A stretch of 32,754 nt of DNA, from assembly GCA_028695935.1 (NCBI GenBank), contig JAQVHY010000022.1, positions 1-32,754 on the forward strand, given 5' to 3'. This DNA comes from Desulfobacca sp. (GTDB taxonomy: Bacteria; Desulfobacterota; Desulfobaccia; Desulfobaccales; Desulfobaccaceae). The translations under genes and the position numbers were made by a program. Of this stretch, positions 7,313 to 15,368 are shown piece after piece; the first letter of the stretch is position 1, and every line of letters begins with the position of its first letter. The notes beneath the pieces were generated by a model. That model saw nothing but the letters and a program-made list of their open reading frames with translations, ran no database searches and was not told the DNA's origin.

Positions 7313-8677
7313 TTAACGGCGGGATTTGGGAAACTCCCCGGTGGGGGTGGGGTTTTGCAGCTTGTGCTCCAGAAATTTCAGTTCCTGGCCTAAAGCCGAA
7401 GAGACCTTCAGTTCCCGCTCCACCTTATCGAGGGCGTGCAGAATGGTTGAATGGGTGCGTTTAAAGGCCCGCGCCAGGTCCTTGAGAGTCTTCTGGGTGT
7501 AATGCCGGCAGAGATAAATGGCCAGATTTCGGGAACGCACCAGCTTTTTTTTGCGCGACCGGCCGGTCAGCTCCTCTAGACTGACCTGATAGACCTGACA
7601 GGTAAGTTGCTGAATTTTCTCCATGCTCAGACTCTCGGTGGCCACCCGAAAGTCGGAGAGCACTTCCTCGGCTAACCGCACCGTGATCGAGGCGGGGAGC
7701 AAGATCGATTTGGCCACCAAACTATCTAAGGCGCTTTCCATCTGGCGCACATCTTGGGTCACATAGGTGGCCAAACATTCCAATACCTGCTGACAAATCT
7801 TGATCCCCCGATCATCTGACTTCTTGGCCAGGATTTTGACCCGGGTATCAAAGTCGGGCGGCGCGATGGGAGTGATCACCCCCGCACTTAAGCGGGAGTA
7901 CAGTTCTTTTTTTAGACTAGGTATTTCGGCTGGCACATAACCGCTGGTAAAAACCAGCTTTTTCTGCTGGTCGCCCAAAAAATCCAACGTATAACATAGT
8001 TCTGTCTGGATTTTTTCCTTACCACTTAAAAAGTGGACATCCTCCAGCAATAAGATATCGCATTGATGCCGAAATTTATCCTTGAAGCGCTCCATCTGCC
8101 CCTGTTTTAAGGCCGTCACCATTTCATTGGCAAAGTCTTCGGCAGTCAGATACAAAACCCGCTGGCCGCCGCTCTGGGTGTGAATATGGTTACCTACCGC
8201 TTGCGACAGGTGGCTTTTGCCCAGGCCGGGCAAGGAGGTCAAGAACAGCGTCCGTCCATATACCTTATCATTACGGGCTAAAGCCCGGGAGGCCTGAAAG
8301 GCAAAGCGATTACCGGCGCCGACCACAAACTGGTCAAAAGTAAAACTGCGGTTCAGACCGCGCCCCGGCACCGCTAAGGTTTTCATGGCCGGCAATATGG
8401 GTTGTACCGGAACCGGAGTCGTAGTCTGGCGCGCCACAGGTGGTAAGACCTGTAAATCTATAGGGAATCTGGCACCTAAAAGCCGTTCCACCTCCTCACG
8501 AATGAGGTCCAGATAATAGGCTCGTACCCAGTATAACGCAAAGGCATTGGGGCATCCCAGCACTAATTCTCCCTGGGAACCACGAGTGACTTGGAGTGGT
8601 TCAATCCAGAGCTTGAATACCGGGGCTGGGAGCCGTCCTTGCAGGCTATGCTTAACCTCAATCCACGCGGGCTCCAT
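7313..8677 (-). CDS. DnaA-family replication initiator-like protein (divergent)
   Basis: DnaA proteins bind DnaA boxes, form an ATP-bound filament and open the origin. The 454 residues have the four-domain layout: domain I (1-80), Pro/Thr-rich linker (80-105), AAA+ domain (about 110-330) and a C-terminal helix-turn-helix (about 370-440, with KRTHSTILHALDKVE in the DnaA signature position). Several key spots differ from canonical DnaA. Walker A reads SLPGLGKSH instead of GGVGLGKTH. Walker B reads LLLEDVHFL instead of LLIDDIQFL. The signature has THSTILHA instead of DHTTVLHA. The sensor-II arginine (DVRQMESAL) is retained. No dnaN, recF or gyrB is nearby. I therefore call it a DnaA-like paralogue typical of deltaproteobacteria, or possibly the only DnaA if none exists elsewhere. 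Confidence 0.8.
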   Translation of the reverse strand: MEPAWIEVKHSLQGRLPAPVFKLWIEPLQVTRGSQGELVLGCPNAFALYWVRAYYLDLIREEVERLLGARFPIDLQVLPPVARQTTTPVPVQPILPAMKTLAVPGRGLNRSFTFDQFVVGAGNRFAFQASRALARNDKVYGRTLFLTSLPGLGKSHLSQAVGNHIHTQSGGQRVLYLTAEDFANEMVTALKQGQMERFKDKFRHQCDILLLEDVHFLSGKEKIQTELCYTLDFLGDQQKKLVFTSGYVPAEIPSLKKELYSRLSAGVITPIAPPDFDTRVKILAKKSDDRGIKICQQVLECLATYVTQDVRQMESALDSLVAKSILLPASITVRLAEEVLSDFRVATESLSMEKIQQLTCQVYQVSLEELTGRSRKKKLVRSRNLAIYLCRHYTQKTLKDLARAFKRTHSTILHALDKVERELKVSSALGQELKFLEHKLQNPTPTGEFPKSRR

Positions 8678-8904
8678 CCCTTGACCTTATTTTTTGGGAG
8701 ATTATCTTGAGAGCGATACCGATATTGTTAGAGAGGAATTTATCCGAACCGCTGACCGGTGTCAAAGTCGCTGACCCGGAAATAGAAATTAGCTCCTAAA
8801 GTTTGACCTCAGGTTCGAGCGGCTAGCTCAACGAGGTTCCATGAACCTAAAACCGATCCCTGGAAAATAAACACTTTCCTAACCAGCCTGAAACCATCAG
8901 CTTA

Positions 8905-8931
8905 AAATAAAAAAAGCCAGATTAACCTGGC
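8905..8931 (-). terminator. Intrinsic terminator upstream of dnaA-like gene
   Basis: Read on the minus strand, GCCAG and CTGGC form a five-base stem around a six-base loop and are followed immediately by seven T and then ATTTT. It would stop a minus-strand transcript arriving from 9-10 kb before it reaches the dnaA-like gene. This implies an upstream minus-strand transcript. Confidence 0.6.
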
Positions 8932-9354
8932 CGCCCTCAGATCTCAGCTTTACTCTTTTTTTTTCTTATTTGCATAACCAGGGGGAAAATTCCCTGGCAA
9001 AAATCGCCATGGCCGTGATATTGGAGTTAAATTTCCAAATAGATATTTTTTGTCTTCGCGTCCGGAAGCTTAAACGTCAGGTTGAAGTTGTTAAACGTGG
9101 AGAATATCACCCTTTTGGTAAGCAGGTCTCGGCTTCTTTAATAAATATAGTCAACAATATTCATTGGTTAATAAGGTTATGGGTGGCATCCTCAAATCAC
9201 GCCCAGACTTTCCCCTCCCCAGCCGACCTGGATTTTTTGTGCCCAGACCACAGGCAAAGGAGCAGACTCCAAAGTGGTGGGCTCGCGACTGCCTCCTGTT
9301 GTACCCAGCTCTCTCCCCTGCCACCGGTCAGGGTTAGGCAAACATTTCCGCTCC

Positions 9355-9537
9355 CTACCCAAGCCGGACACTAGCCTTGGACTGTGTCTCGGTCTCTGGC
9401 TCCGCGCGGCCCCCGTTATACGCATGACGGCCATAAAGGCAGTATAATCTATGCACCAAGGCCTTGCGTTCTTTTAACGGCATGGTTAGATAGAAATCAC
9501 TCAAGATCAAGGTGGCAATGATATATTTTAGCTCCAT
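9355..9537 (-). CDS. Possible small hypothetical protein (60 aa)
   Basis: The reading frame runs from ATG at 9537, with GGGGGG three bases upstream, to a stop at 9355. The first half (MELKYIIATLILSDFYLTM) is hydrophobic and then basic (PLKERKALVHRLYCLYGRH), like a small membrane-anchored or helical protein. The last 25 residues are low in order. I do not recognise it. The main support is the purine-rich ribosome site and the terminator that lies downstream on the same strand at 8905. It could equally be chance. Confidence 0.3.
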   Translation of the reverse strand: MELKYIIATLILSDFYLTMPLKERKALVHRLYCLYGRHAYNGGRAEPETETQSKASVRLG

Positions 9538-9823
9538 CGTCCCCCCCTGCTTAAATTGATTCTCCCTTGGGGGATTTTTGTGCAATATCCATGCCTACCA
9601 GGTAAGGTTCCCCGCAATTTCCCAGTATGGCCCGGAGACATTCAGGTAAGTGTTCAGGGACCAGTTCTCAGTAAGCATTAAACTGAGTAAATTTCAGAGG
9701 TTATCGATAAAACCTTGCTTGGGCGAGGATAGCCATTTTCCACATCAATAGTATTTTTAACTGACAACTGGCAACTGAATATTTACCAAAAATTTAACGA
9801 GCCGCCTGGCAATTAATAGCCTC

Positions 9824-9852
9824 TTGAGCCTTTAAATTGACAAGCATATAAT
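9824..9852 (+). promoter_or_regulatory. Sigma-70-type promoter for the thrS operon leader
   Basis: TTGAGC (9824-9829), a 17-base spacer and a perfect TATAAT (9847-9852). A second -35-like TTGACA starts at 9837. Transcription from here would give a leader of about 420 bases before thrS. Confidence 0.6.
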
Positions 9853-10189
9853 TTATTTGGTAATTTAAAAGTGCCGGATCAGGGCTGGACAAATTATGCT
9901 ATGCCTTTAGTCAGTTGCCGGTATTTTCCTAATCAGCCTCGCAGGGCGCGCCGCCAGTGCATATTTGTTGAAAGCCATCTGACGTGGCAATTAATCCACA
10001 AGGAGGAACTTTTTGCCACCCGGGAAATGAAGGCTAGGCTTCCGGCCGAATTGCCCCGAGAAGCCCCGACAGTAATAAAATCTCTTGACAGAAAGGGGTT
10101 GTTATGCGAAATTTTGACCGATAATCAAGACTTGAAAGGCCAGATGTTTGAACGACGACTAGGTGTTTAAAACGCAGGATTTGAATTCC

Positions 10190-10266
10190 GTAACGCAGCC
10201 GATAAACAGCAGGTAACAGGATAAGCATCTGGAGTAATCCGTTGCGGTTACTGGGGTGCTTTTTTT
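10190..10266 (+). promoter_or_regulatory. Attenuator-like terminator/antiterminator before thrS
   Basis: The segment from AGCA (10224) to TGCT (10260) folds into a long bulged hairpin (inner stem CCG-TTG-CGG plus AGTAA/TTACT), followed directly by seven T (10260-10266). An upstream GTAACGCA (10190-10197) is complementary, with one bulge, to TGCGGTTAC (10243-10251), which forms the 3' half of the inner terminator stem. The two pairings exclude each other, as expected for a transcription attenuator. The T tract ends 11 bases before the thrS ATG. No T-box TGGNACCGCG motif is present. Confidence 0.6.
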
Positions 10267-10277
10267 ATGAGACTAGC

Positions 10278-12242
10278 ATGTCTACGATTAGAGTGAATCT
10301 CAACCAAGGCCGGGAAGTGACCTTGGAGTCGGGAGTCAGTGTGGCCCAGGCCCTGGAAAGCCTTGGAGTGGCTACTGATCATCAGGTAATCGCGGCCCAG
10401 GTGAATGGTCAAGAAGTGGATCTAGCTTCCCCCTTGGATCAGGATTGTCAGATTAAGCCGATTTTGATCGATACTCCGGCCGGATTAGAAATTTTACGGC
10501 ATAGTACCTCCCATATCATGGCCGAAGCCGTGCGCAGCCTGTTCCCGGGCGTCAAGGTTACTATTGGCCCGGCCATCGAATCCGGTTTTTATTATGATTT
10601 TGATGCGCCGCAACCCTTTACCCCCGAGGATTTGCCCCGTATCGAAGCCCGGATGCAAGAAATTATTGACCAGGACTTGCCTTTTAAGCGCCAGGAGGTG
10701 ACTCACGCCGAGGCCGTGCAGCTCTTTGCCAGTCTGGGGGAAACCTATAAGTTAGAATTGTTACAAGACCTGGCCCAGGAGCGGATCAGCATCTATCGCC
10801 AGGGAGATTTTGTTGATCTGTGCCGCGGACCGCACGTGCCCTCCACCAGCTATATCCCGGCCTTCAAGCTCACTAGCGTTGCCGGGGCTTACTGGCGCGG
10901 CGACGAGCGCCAGCCCATGTTACAACGGATTTATGGCACCGCCTTCCCCTCGCCGGAGGAACTGGCCCAATATCTCCATTATCTGGAAGAGGCTAAACGC
11001 CGGGACCACCGCCGCCTGGGCCGCGAACTGGAATTGTTTATCATCGAAGACGAAGCCGGGCCGGGGATGGTGATTTATCTTCCCAAAGGCGCGATGGTCC
11101 GCTATCTGCTCGAGGAATTCGAACGCCGGGAACATTTACGCCGCGGCTACCAATTGGTCATCGGTCCCCAGATGCTCAAACTAAATCTTTGGAAAACTTC
11201 CGGCCACTTCGAGAATTATCGGGAACACATGTATTTCACTGAGGTCGAGGGTCAGGCCTACGGCATCAAGCCGATGAATTGTTTGGCCCACATGCTGATC
11301 TACAAATCGAAAATTCGGAGTTATCGCGAATTACCCATACGCTATTTTGAACTGGGGACGGTCAACCGGCACGAGAAGTCTGGGGTGCTCCACGGCCTGA
11401 CTCGCGTCCGCCAATTTACCCAGGATGATGCTCATATCTTATGCACCCCGGAGCAGGTGGAGACCGAGATCGCCGGGGTGATCGATTTTGTCGCCGAAGT
11501 CATGGCGGTGTTCGGCTTCGAATATGAGGTGGAACTCTCCACCCGCCCCGAAAAATCTATCGGCACCGACGCCGAATGGGAACTGGCTACCCAGGCTTTG
11601 GTTAAGGCCCTGCAGGCCCGCCAGCTGCCGTACGAGGTCTGTGCGGGGGAGGGGGCCTTTTATGGTCCGAAGATTGATATCAAGCTTAAGGACGCCCTGA
11701 ATCGCCGCTGGCAATGCGCCACCATTCAGTGCGACTTTACCCTACCGGAGCGGTTTGATCTTACTTATGTGGGACCCGACGGCAACCGTCACCGGCCGGT
11801 GATGTTGCATCGGGTAATTTTAGGTTCTTTGGAACGATTTTTAGGGGTATTGATTGAGCACTACGCCGGCGCCTTTCCGTTCTGGTTGGCCCCGGTGCAG
11901 GTAATTCTGCTGCCGGTCACAGATCGGGCCCAGGATTTTGCCGCCGCGGTGGCCCAGCGGCTCCAGGAGGCCGGTCTCCGGGTGGCAAAAGATTTTCGCA
12001 ATGAGAAATTAGGACTAAAAGTCCGTGAAGCTCAACTGCAAAAAATTCCCTATATGATAATCGTCGGGGATCGGGAAGTAGCTTCCCAAACCCTATCAGT
12101 CCGCCAGTTGGATGGCACGGAATCAAAAAATCTGGTGGTTGAAGAACTTGTTCAACAACTGCAGGCCCAAGGACAGATCCCGACCACCTTGAGACGAGGT
12201 GTAGACAGTACAGGAGGAGGGTATCATCCAGAAGAAGGTTAA
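10278..12242 (+). CDS. thrS: Threonyl-tRNA synthetase
   Basis: ThrRS charges tRNA-Thr and edits mischarged serine. The 654 residues have the full bacterial plan: TGS domain (about 1-65), editing domain with [10 protein letters not shown], class II core and anticodon domain (last about 100 residues, [11 protein letters not shown] onward). Core marks are [12 protein letters not shown] (zinc Cys), [31 protein letters not shown] and [17 protein letters not shown]. The frame is open back to a TTG at 10242, but that codon lies inside the terminator hairpin. ATG at 10278, directly before STIRVNL, fits other family members. The ribosome site before it is weak (GAGAC). It heads the thrS-infC-rpmI-rplT-pheS operon and is probably regulated by the leader hairpin at 10190-10266. 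Confidence 0.97.
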   Translation: MSTIRVNLNQGREVTLESGVSVAQALESLGVATDHQVIAAQVNGQEVDLASPLDQDCQIKPILIDTPAGLEILRHSTSHIMAEAVRSLFPGVKVTIGPAIESGFYYDFDAPQPFTPEDLPRIEARMQEIIDQDLPFKRQEVTHAEAVQLFASLGETYKLELLQDLAQERISIYRQGDFVDLCRGPHVPSTSYIPAFKLTSVAGAYWRGDERQPMLQRIYGTAFPSPEELAQYLHYLEEAKRRDHRRLGRELELFIIEDEAGPGMVIYLPKGAMVRYLLEEFERREHLRRGYQLVIGPQMLKLNLWKTSGHFENYREHMYFTEVEGQAYGIKPMNCLAHMLIYKSKIRSYRELPIRYFELGTVNRHEKSGVLHGLTRVRQFTQDDAHILCTPEQVETEIAGVIDFVAEVMAVFGFEYEVELSTRPEKSIGTDAEWELATQALVKALQARQLPYEVCAGEGAFYGPKIDIKLKDALNRRWQCATIQCDFTLPERFDLTYVGPDGNRHRPVMLHRVILGSLERFLGVLIEHYAGAFPFWLAPVQVILLPVTDRAQDFAAAVAQRLQEAGLRVAKDFRNEKLGLKVREAQLQKIPYMIIVGDREVASQTLSVRQLDGTESKNLVVEELVQQLQAQGQIPTTLRRGVDSTGGGYHPEEG

Positions 12243-12732
12243 TATCAATCGGGAGATTACTGCCCCGGAAGTGCGCCTGGTGGGCTCGGATGGCAGCCAG
12301 ATCGGTATTATGCCGATCAGCGAGGCCTTGGAACGCGCCGCGGCAGAACACCTAGATTTGGTAGAAGTCGCTCCCCAGGCCACGCCTCCGGTTTGCCGGA
12401 TCATGGACTACGGCAAGTTCAAATATATGCAGAGCAAGAAAACTCAGGAGGCACGCAAAAAACAGGCCACGATCCAGATTAAGGAAGTCAAGGTCCGGCC
12501 GAAAATTGAGGAGCATGACATTGCCTTTAAACTCCGAAATATTCGCCGCTTCCTGACCCAAAAAGATAAGACCAAAGTTTCCCTGGTCTTTCGCGGCCGG
12601 GAAATAGCCCATCCCGAGCTGGGCTATAACCTGTTAAAAAAGATTGCCGCGGCGGTAGAAGATATCGGCGTAGTGGAACAGCAGCCCAAGTTTGAAGGTC
12701 GCCATATGACCATGGTCTTGGCCCCTAAGTAG
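12226..12732 (+). CDS. infC: Translation initiation factor IF-3
   Basis: IF3 binds the 30S subunit, blocks 50S joining and checks the start codon and initiator tRNA. The protein shows [15 protein letters not shown] at the N-terminus, [14 protein letters not shown] before the linker and [16 protein letters not shown] in the C domain. The first ATG/GTG-type codon (GTG, 12271) would remove the conserved INREI segment. The frame continues upstream to two tandem ATC codons (12223 and 12226), preceded by a strong AGGAGGAGGG (12212-12221). I place the start at ATC 12226, giving 168 residues; 12223 is also possible. Non-AUG starts are known for infC and allow IF3 to limit its own translation. The start overlaps the thrS end by 17 bases, so the two are translationally coupled. 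Confidence 0.95.
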   Translation: MQKKVNINREITAPEVRLVGSDGSQIGIMPISEALERAAAEHLDLVEVAPQATPPVCRIMDYGKFKYMQSKKTQEARKKQATIQIKEVKVRPKIEEHDIAFKLRNIRRFLTQKDKTKVSLVFRGREIAHPELGYNLLKKIAAAVEDIGVVEQQPKFEGRHMTMVLAPK

Positions 12733-12800
12733 AGGAAATATTTATATAACTAGCTAATAAACCAGCCAGGTAGCTTTGCGCTTCCTAAGAGGATATTGAA

Positions 12801-12998
12801 ATGCCCAAAATCAAGACCCATCGCGGCGCCGCCAAGCGCTTTCGGGCCACCGGAGGTGGCCGGCTGAAGCGTAGCAAGGCTTATCATCGCCATATCTTTA
12901 CTAAAAAAAGTCCGAAACGTAAACGCCACTTGCGCCAGATGACTTTAGTCGATAAAACCAATATGAAAAGTCTGGAACGTTTGTTGCCTTATATTTAA
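12801..12998 (+). CDS. rpmI: 50S ribosomal protein L35
   Basis: The 65-residue basic protein matches L35 throughout: [20 protein letters not shown] at the N-terminus, [15 protein letters not shown] in the middle. ATG at 12801 has AGAGGA seven bases upstream. It is the third gene of the thrS operon, 68 bases after infC. In other bacteria L20 represses rpmI-rplT translation. The short gap here may hold such a site, but I did not identify one. Confidence 0.97.
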   Translation: MPKIKTHRGAAKRFRATGGGRLKRSKAYHRHIFTKKSPKRKRHLRQMTLVDKTNMKSLERLLPYI

Positions 12999-13012
12999 GA
13001 GAGGTTGAGGTT

Positions 13013-13366
13013 ATGCCCAGAGTTAAAAGCAGCGTGCGGGCCCGGGCCCGTCATAAAAAATATCTTAAGCTGGCCAAGGGCTTCCGGGGAGGTCGGCGGC
13101 GTTTGTATCGCTCCGCCCGGGAGGCCGTAGAACGAGGTCTGGCCTTCGCTTACCGGGACCGGAAGGTTCGCAAACGGGAATTCCGCAGCCTGTGGATCAC
13201 CCGGATTAATGCCGCGGTCCGTCCCCTGGGACTATCTTATAGCCGTTTTATCAGCGGCACCAAGAAAGCCGGGATTGCCTTGGATCGCAAGGTGCTGGCC
13301 GATCTGGCCATTTATGATCCACCCGGTTTTGCGCGGATTGCCGAGCTGGCCCGCCAGGCCGGTTAA
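13013..13366 (+). CDS. rplT: 50S ribosomal protein L20
   Basis: The 117 residues show the L20 signature: [24 protein letters not shown] with the long basic N-terminal arm, then [22 protein letters not shown]20 binds 23S rRNA early in assembly and is an autogenous repressor in many bacteria. It follows rpmI by 14 bases with GAGG in the gap. Length and start are normal. Confidence 0.98.
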   Translation: MPRVKSSVRARARHKKYLKLAKGFRGGRRRLYRSAREAVERGLAFAYRDRKVRKREFRSLWITRINAAVRPLGLSYSRFISGTKKAGIALDRKVLADLAIYDPPGFARIAELARQAG

Positions 13367-13431
13367 TCGGGACCCAACGAGCCAGATATGGTGGTTTTTA
13401 ACCCCTTGACTTCCCACCCCGGCACATCAGC

Positions 13432-14448
13432 TTGATACTGGCAGAGCTAAAAAAACTGGAGCAAGAGGCCACCGCCCAGATTGCCCAGGCCGCTGATGAC
13501 GCGGCCCTCGAACGTCTGCGGGTCCAGTATCTGGGACGTAAGGGAGCGCTGACCAGTATCTTGCGTTCGGTGCGCGAGCTGCCCCCGGAGATGCGGCCCC
13601 AGGCGGGCCAGGAAGGTAATCGGGTCAAGCAGACCCTGGAACAGGCGCTCAGCCAGGCCCAAGACCGCCTCCAAGCCGCGGCCCAGCAACGGCAGCGCCA
13701 GGTCGGGTTGGATGTCACCCTACCGGGGAGACGGCCGCCGCTGGGCCGCATGCACCCCATTACCCGGATTACCCAGGAGATCTGTGATATCTTTATCCGC
13801 CTGGGCTTTGAGGTCGTCGAAGGCCCCGAGGTAGAGACCGATTATTACAATTTTGAGGCTCTGAACATCCCCAAGGACCACCCGGCCCGGGATATGCAAG
13901 ATACTTTCTATATTTCGGAAAACCTGGTCTTACGAACCCATACCTCGCCCATGCAGATCCGGGTAATGGAAAAGCAACCGCCGCCGGTGCGGATTATCGC
14001 TCCTGGCAAGACCTATCGCCGCGACTCCGATCTGACCCATACCCCGATGTTTCATCAGGTGGAAGCCTTGCTGGTGGACCGACACGTCACCTTTGCCGAC
14101 CTCAAGGGGGTGTTGACGGTATTTGTCCATGAAATCTTTGACCCCTCGGTGGGTCTGCGCTTCCGGCCCAGTTACTTTCCCTTTACCGAACCGAGCGCCG
14201 AAGTCGATATTGCGTGTGTAATCTGCGGCGGGGTGGGCTGTCGGGTCTGCAAAGAGACCGGCTGGCTGGAGGTCATCGGCGCCGGCATGGTTCACCCTGA
14301 AGTATTCCGCTTTGTGGGCTACGATCCCGAAGTCTATACCGGCTTTGCCTTCGGACTGGGCATCGAACGCATTGCCATGCTCAAATACGGTATCGACGAC
14401 CTGCGCCTGTTCTTCGAAAACGACCTGCGCTTCCTGCGGCAATTTTAA
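13432..14448 (+). CDS. pheS: Phenylalanyl-tRNA synthetase alpha subunit
   Basis: PheS is the catalytic subunit of the heterotetrameric PheRS. The 338 residues contain the N-terminal coiled coil (1-100), class II motif 1 near GRMHPITRITQEICDIF, motif 2 YRRDSDLTHTPMFHQVE and motif 3 GFAFGLGIERIAMLKYGI. A CVICGGVGC-RVC cysteine cluster is also present, as in many PheS proteins. The best start is TTG at 13432; an in-frame stop lies at 13399 and no ATG or GTG lies between them. The ribosome site is weak. pheT, which normally follows at once, is absent: the next gene is an antisense restriction endonuclease 58 bases on. The beta subunit must therefore be encoded elsewhere. Confidence 0.97.
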   Translation: MILAELKKLEQEATAQIAQAADDAALERLRVQYLGRKGALTSILRSVRELPPEMRPQAGQEGNRVKQTLEQALSQAQDRLQAAAQQRQRQVGLDVTLPGRRPPLGRMHPITRITQEICDIFIRLGFEVVEGPEVETDYYNFEALNIPKDHPARDMQDTFYISENLVLRTHTSPMQIRVMEKQPPPVRIIAPGKTYRRDSDLTHTPMFHQVEALLVDRHVTFADLKGVLTVFVHEIFDPSVGLRFRPSYFPFTEPSAEVDIACVICGGVGCRVCKETGWLEVIGAGMVHPEVFRFVGYDPEVYTGFAFGLGIERIAMLKYGIDDLRLFFENDLRFLRQF

Positions 14449-14506
14449 AGACTTAATAAATTATTAGGTCCTAAGTGCCACTTCTAATCCTAAACTTATC
14501 AAATTG

Positions 14507-15367
14507 TTAAATTGCCAAATCGAACGGGAGATCACTGATATCTCGTAAGCGTCGGCCCTCAACCATGATTCGCAGCATGTCCATCTGGTCTTGATTATCA
14601 ATTTCTGAAATTGCTTCTTGAAGTTCAGCCAGAGCAAAATGGTAAACACAGTCCAGGTCTCCTGTCCCCATAGCCAAAGCGGCGATCCGGGAAGGGAGTG
14701 GTTCCCCGACTACAGCTACCACATGGGGAAGCGGACCTTTACGATTTCTTATCAGATTCAAAGCTTCGGTGCGCGTGTTTTGCGCTCTGTCGCTTCTAAT
14801 TGTCCATTTACAAGAAATACTGGCATGTAGAATAGGAACTATCTGGGGATGGTTAACTTCTCGGAGGGGGGTTAAGCGAGCACAATGGTCTCCTTGACTA
14901 ATTATCTCAACGGAATCATTGACCTCGTCATCAGTAATTGGGGATCTGGTGATGACAATATCAGGCTTAATAATATAGTCGCCGCGCAGCGAAGCTTCTA
15001 ATTCGGGATATTTCTTAATCGTTTCTTCTAGCTGAGCTAAATGCTCATATTGATAGAATCGGGATATAACAGTTTGCGTAGTTGAATAGTGCCATTTTCC
15101 GGGGCGGAGATGATGCAAGAGGCCAAACGACCTTTCCAGAAAATCTTTAGTAATTTCCTCAAATAAATCGCCAGCAGTCTGTTCTTTGACGCCCTCATAA
15201 CTCATACTACAGCCTATTCGCTGAATTATTCCCCAGGCGATCTTGATACTGGACTTATTACCGGCATCAGCGGAGTTGGGATACTCTAATTCCGTGCCGC
15301 GCCTTATTCTGACCACTTCTTTGCAGATACGACGATGATATTCTTGTCGGATTGCAGAGATGTTCAT
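14507..15367 (-). CDS. Type II restriction endonuclease, NgoMIV family
   Basis: The 286-residue protein has the same length as NgoMIV, a tetrameric enzyme cutting G^CCGGC, and closely resembles it in its C-terminal half (HASISCKWTIRSDRAQN and CVYHFAL, for example). From memory of the NgoMIV literature, the active-site residues are all present: Glu70, Asp136 (Asp140 in NgoMIV), Ser185, Lys187 and Glu201. The CCGG-reading residues Arg191, Asp193 and Arg194 are in place, and so are Asp34, Gln63 and Arg227, which contact the outer G:C pair. GCCGGC specificity is therefore likely. ATG at 15367 sits one base after the methyltransferase stop (TAATATG), so translation is probably coupled. An in-frame ATG at 15439 would extend into the methyltransferase gene and is less likely. 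Codon and base usage are AT-richer than neighbouring genes. Confidence 0.9.
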   Translation of the reverse strand: MNISAIRQEYHRRICKEVVRIRRGTELEYPNSADAGNKSSIKIAWGIIQRIGCSMSYEGVKEQTAGDLFEEITKDFLERSFGLLHHLRPGKWHYSTTQTVISRFYQYEHLAQLEETIKKYPELEASLRGDYIIKPDIVITRSPITDDEVNDSVEIISQGDHCARLTPLREVNHPQIVPILHASISCKWTIRSDRAQNTRTEALNLIRNRKGPLPHVVAVVGEPLPSRIAALAMGTGDLDCVYHFALAELQEAISEIDNQDQMDMLRIMVEGRRLRDISDLPFDLAI

Positions 15368-15368
15368 A

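Larger units (their letters stand above)
8678..9823. other. Long, mostly non-coding, AT-rich stretch
   Basis: Between the dnaA-like start and the thrS promoter no convincing long gene is visible. It contains a minus-strand terminator (8905-8931), one possible 60-codon gene (9355-9537) and a near-match DnaA box TTTTCCACA at 9736-9744. The middle portion (about 9180-9420) is GC-rich and can fold, for example ACCACAGG near 9247 with CCTGTTGT near 9295. It could encode an RNA, but no known family was recognised. Confidence 0.5.

Noticed and set aside
9200-9215. RNase P-like string on the minus strand (GGGGAAAGTCTGGGCG)
   Set aside because: It resembles the conserved GAGGAAAGTCCGGGC of RNase P RNA, but none of the other conserved blocks is present downstream and the sequence turns AT-rich.
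8970-9374. 134-codon plus-strand reading frame
   Set aside because: No ribosome site, starts at TTG, composition changes halfway, and no recognisable motif.
9871-10170. 99-codon reading frame in the thrS leader
   Set aside because: No Thr-codon enrichment, no ribosome site, and no recognisable protein features; treated as leader RNA.
8678-10241. Chromosomal origin next to the dnaA-like gene
   Set aside because: Only two 8-of-9 DnaA-box matches (9736-9744, 9992-10000) were found, no cluster, and no dnaN, gyrB or recF nearby. GC skew could not be computed.
9860-10277. T-box riboswitch for thrS
   Set aside because: The conserved TGGNACCGCG antiterminator sequence was not found.
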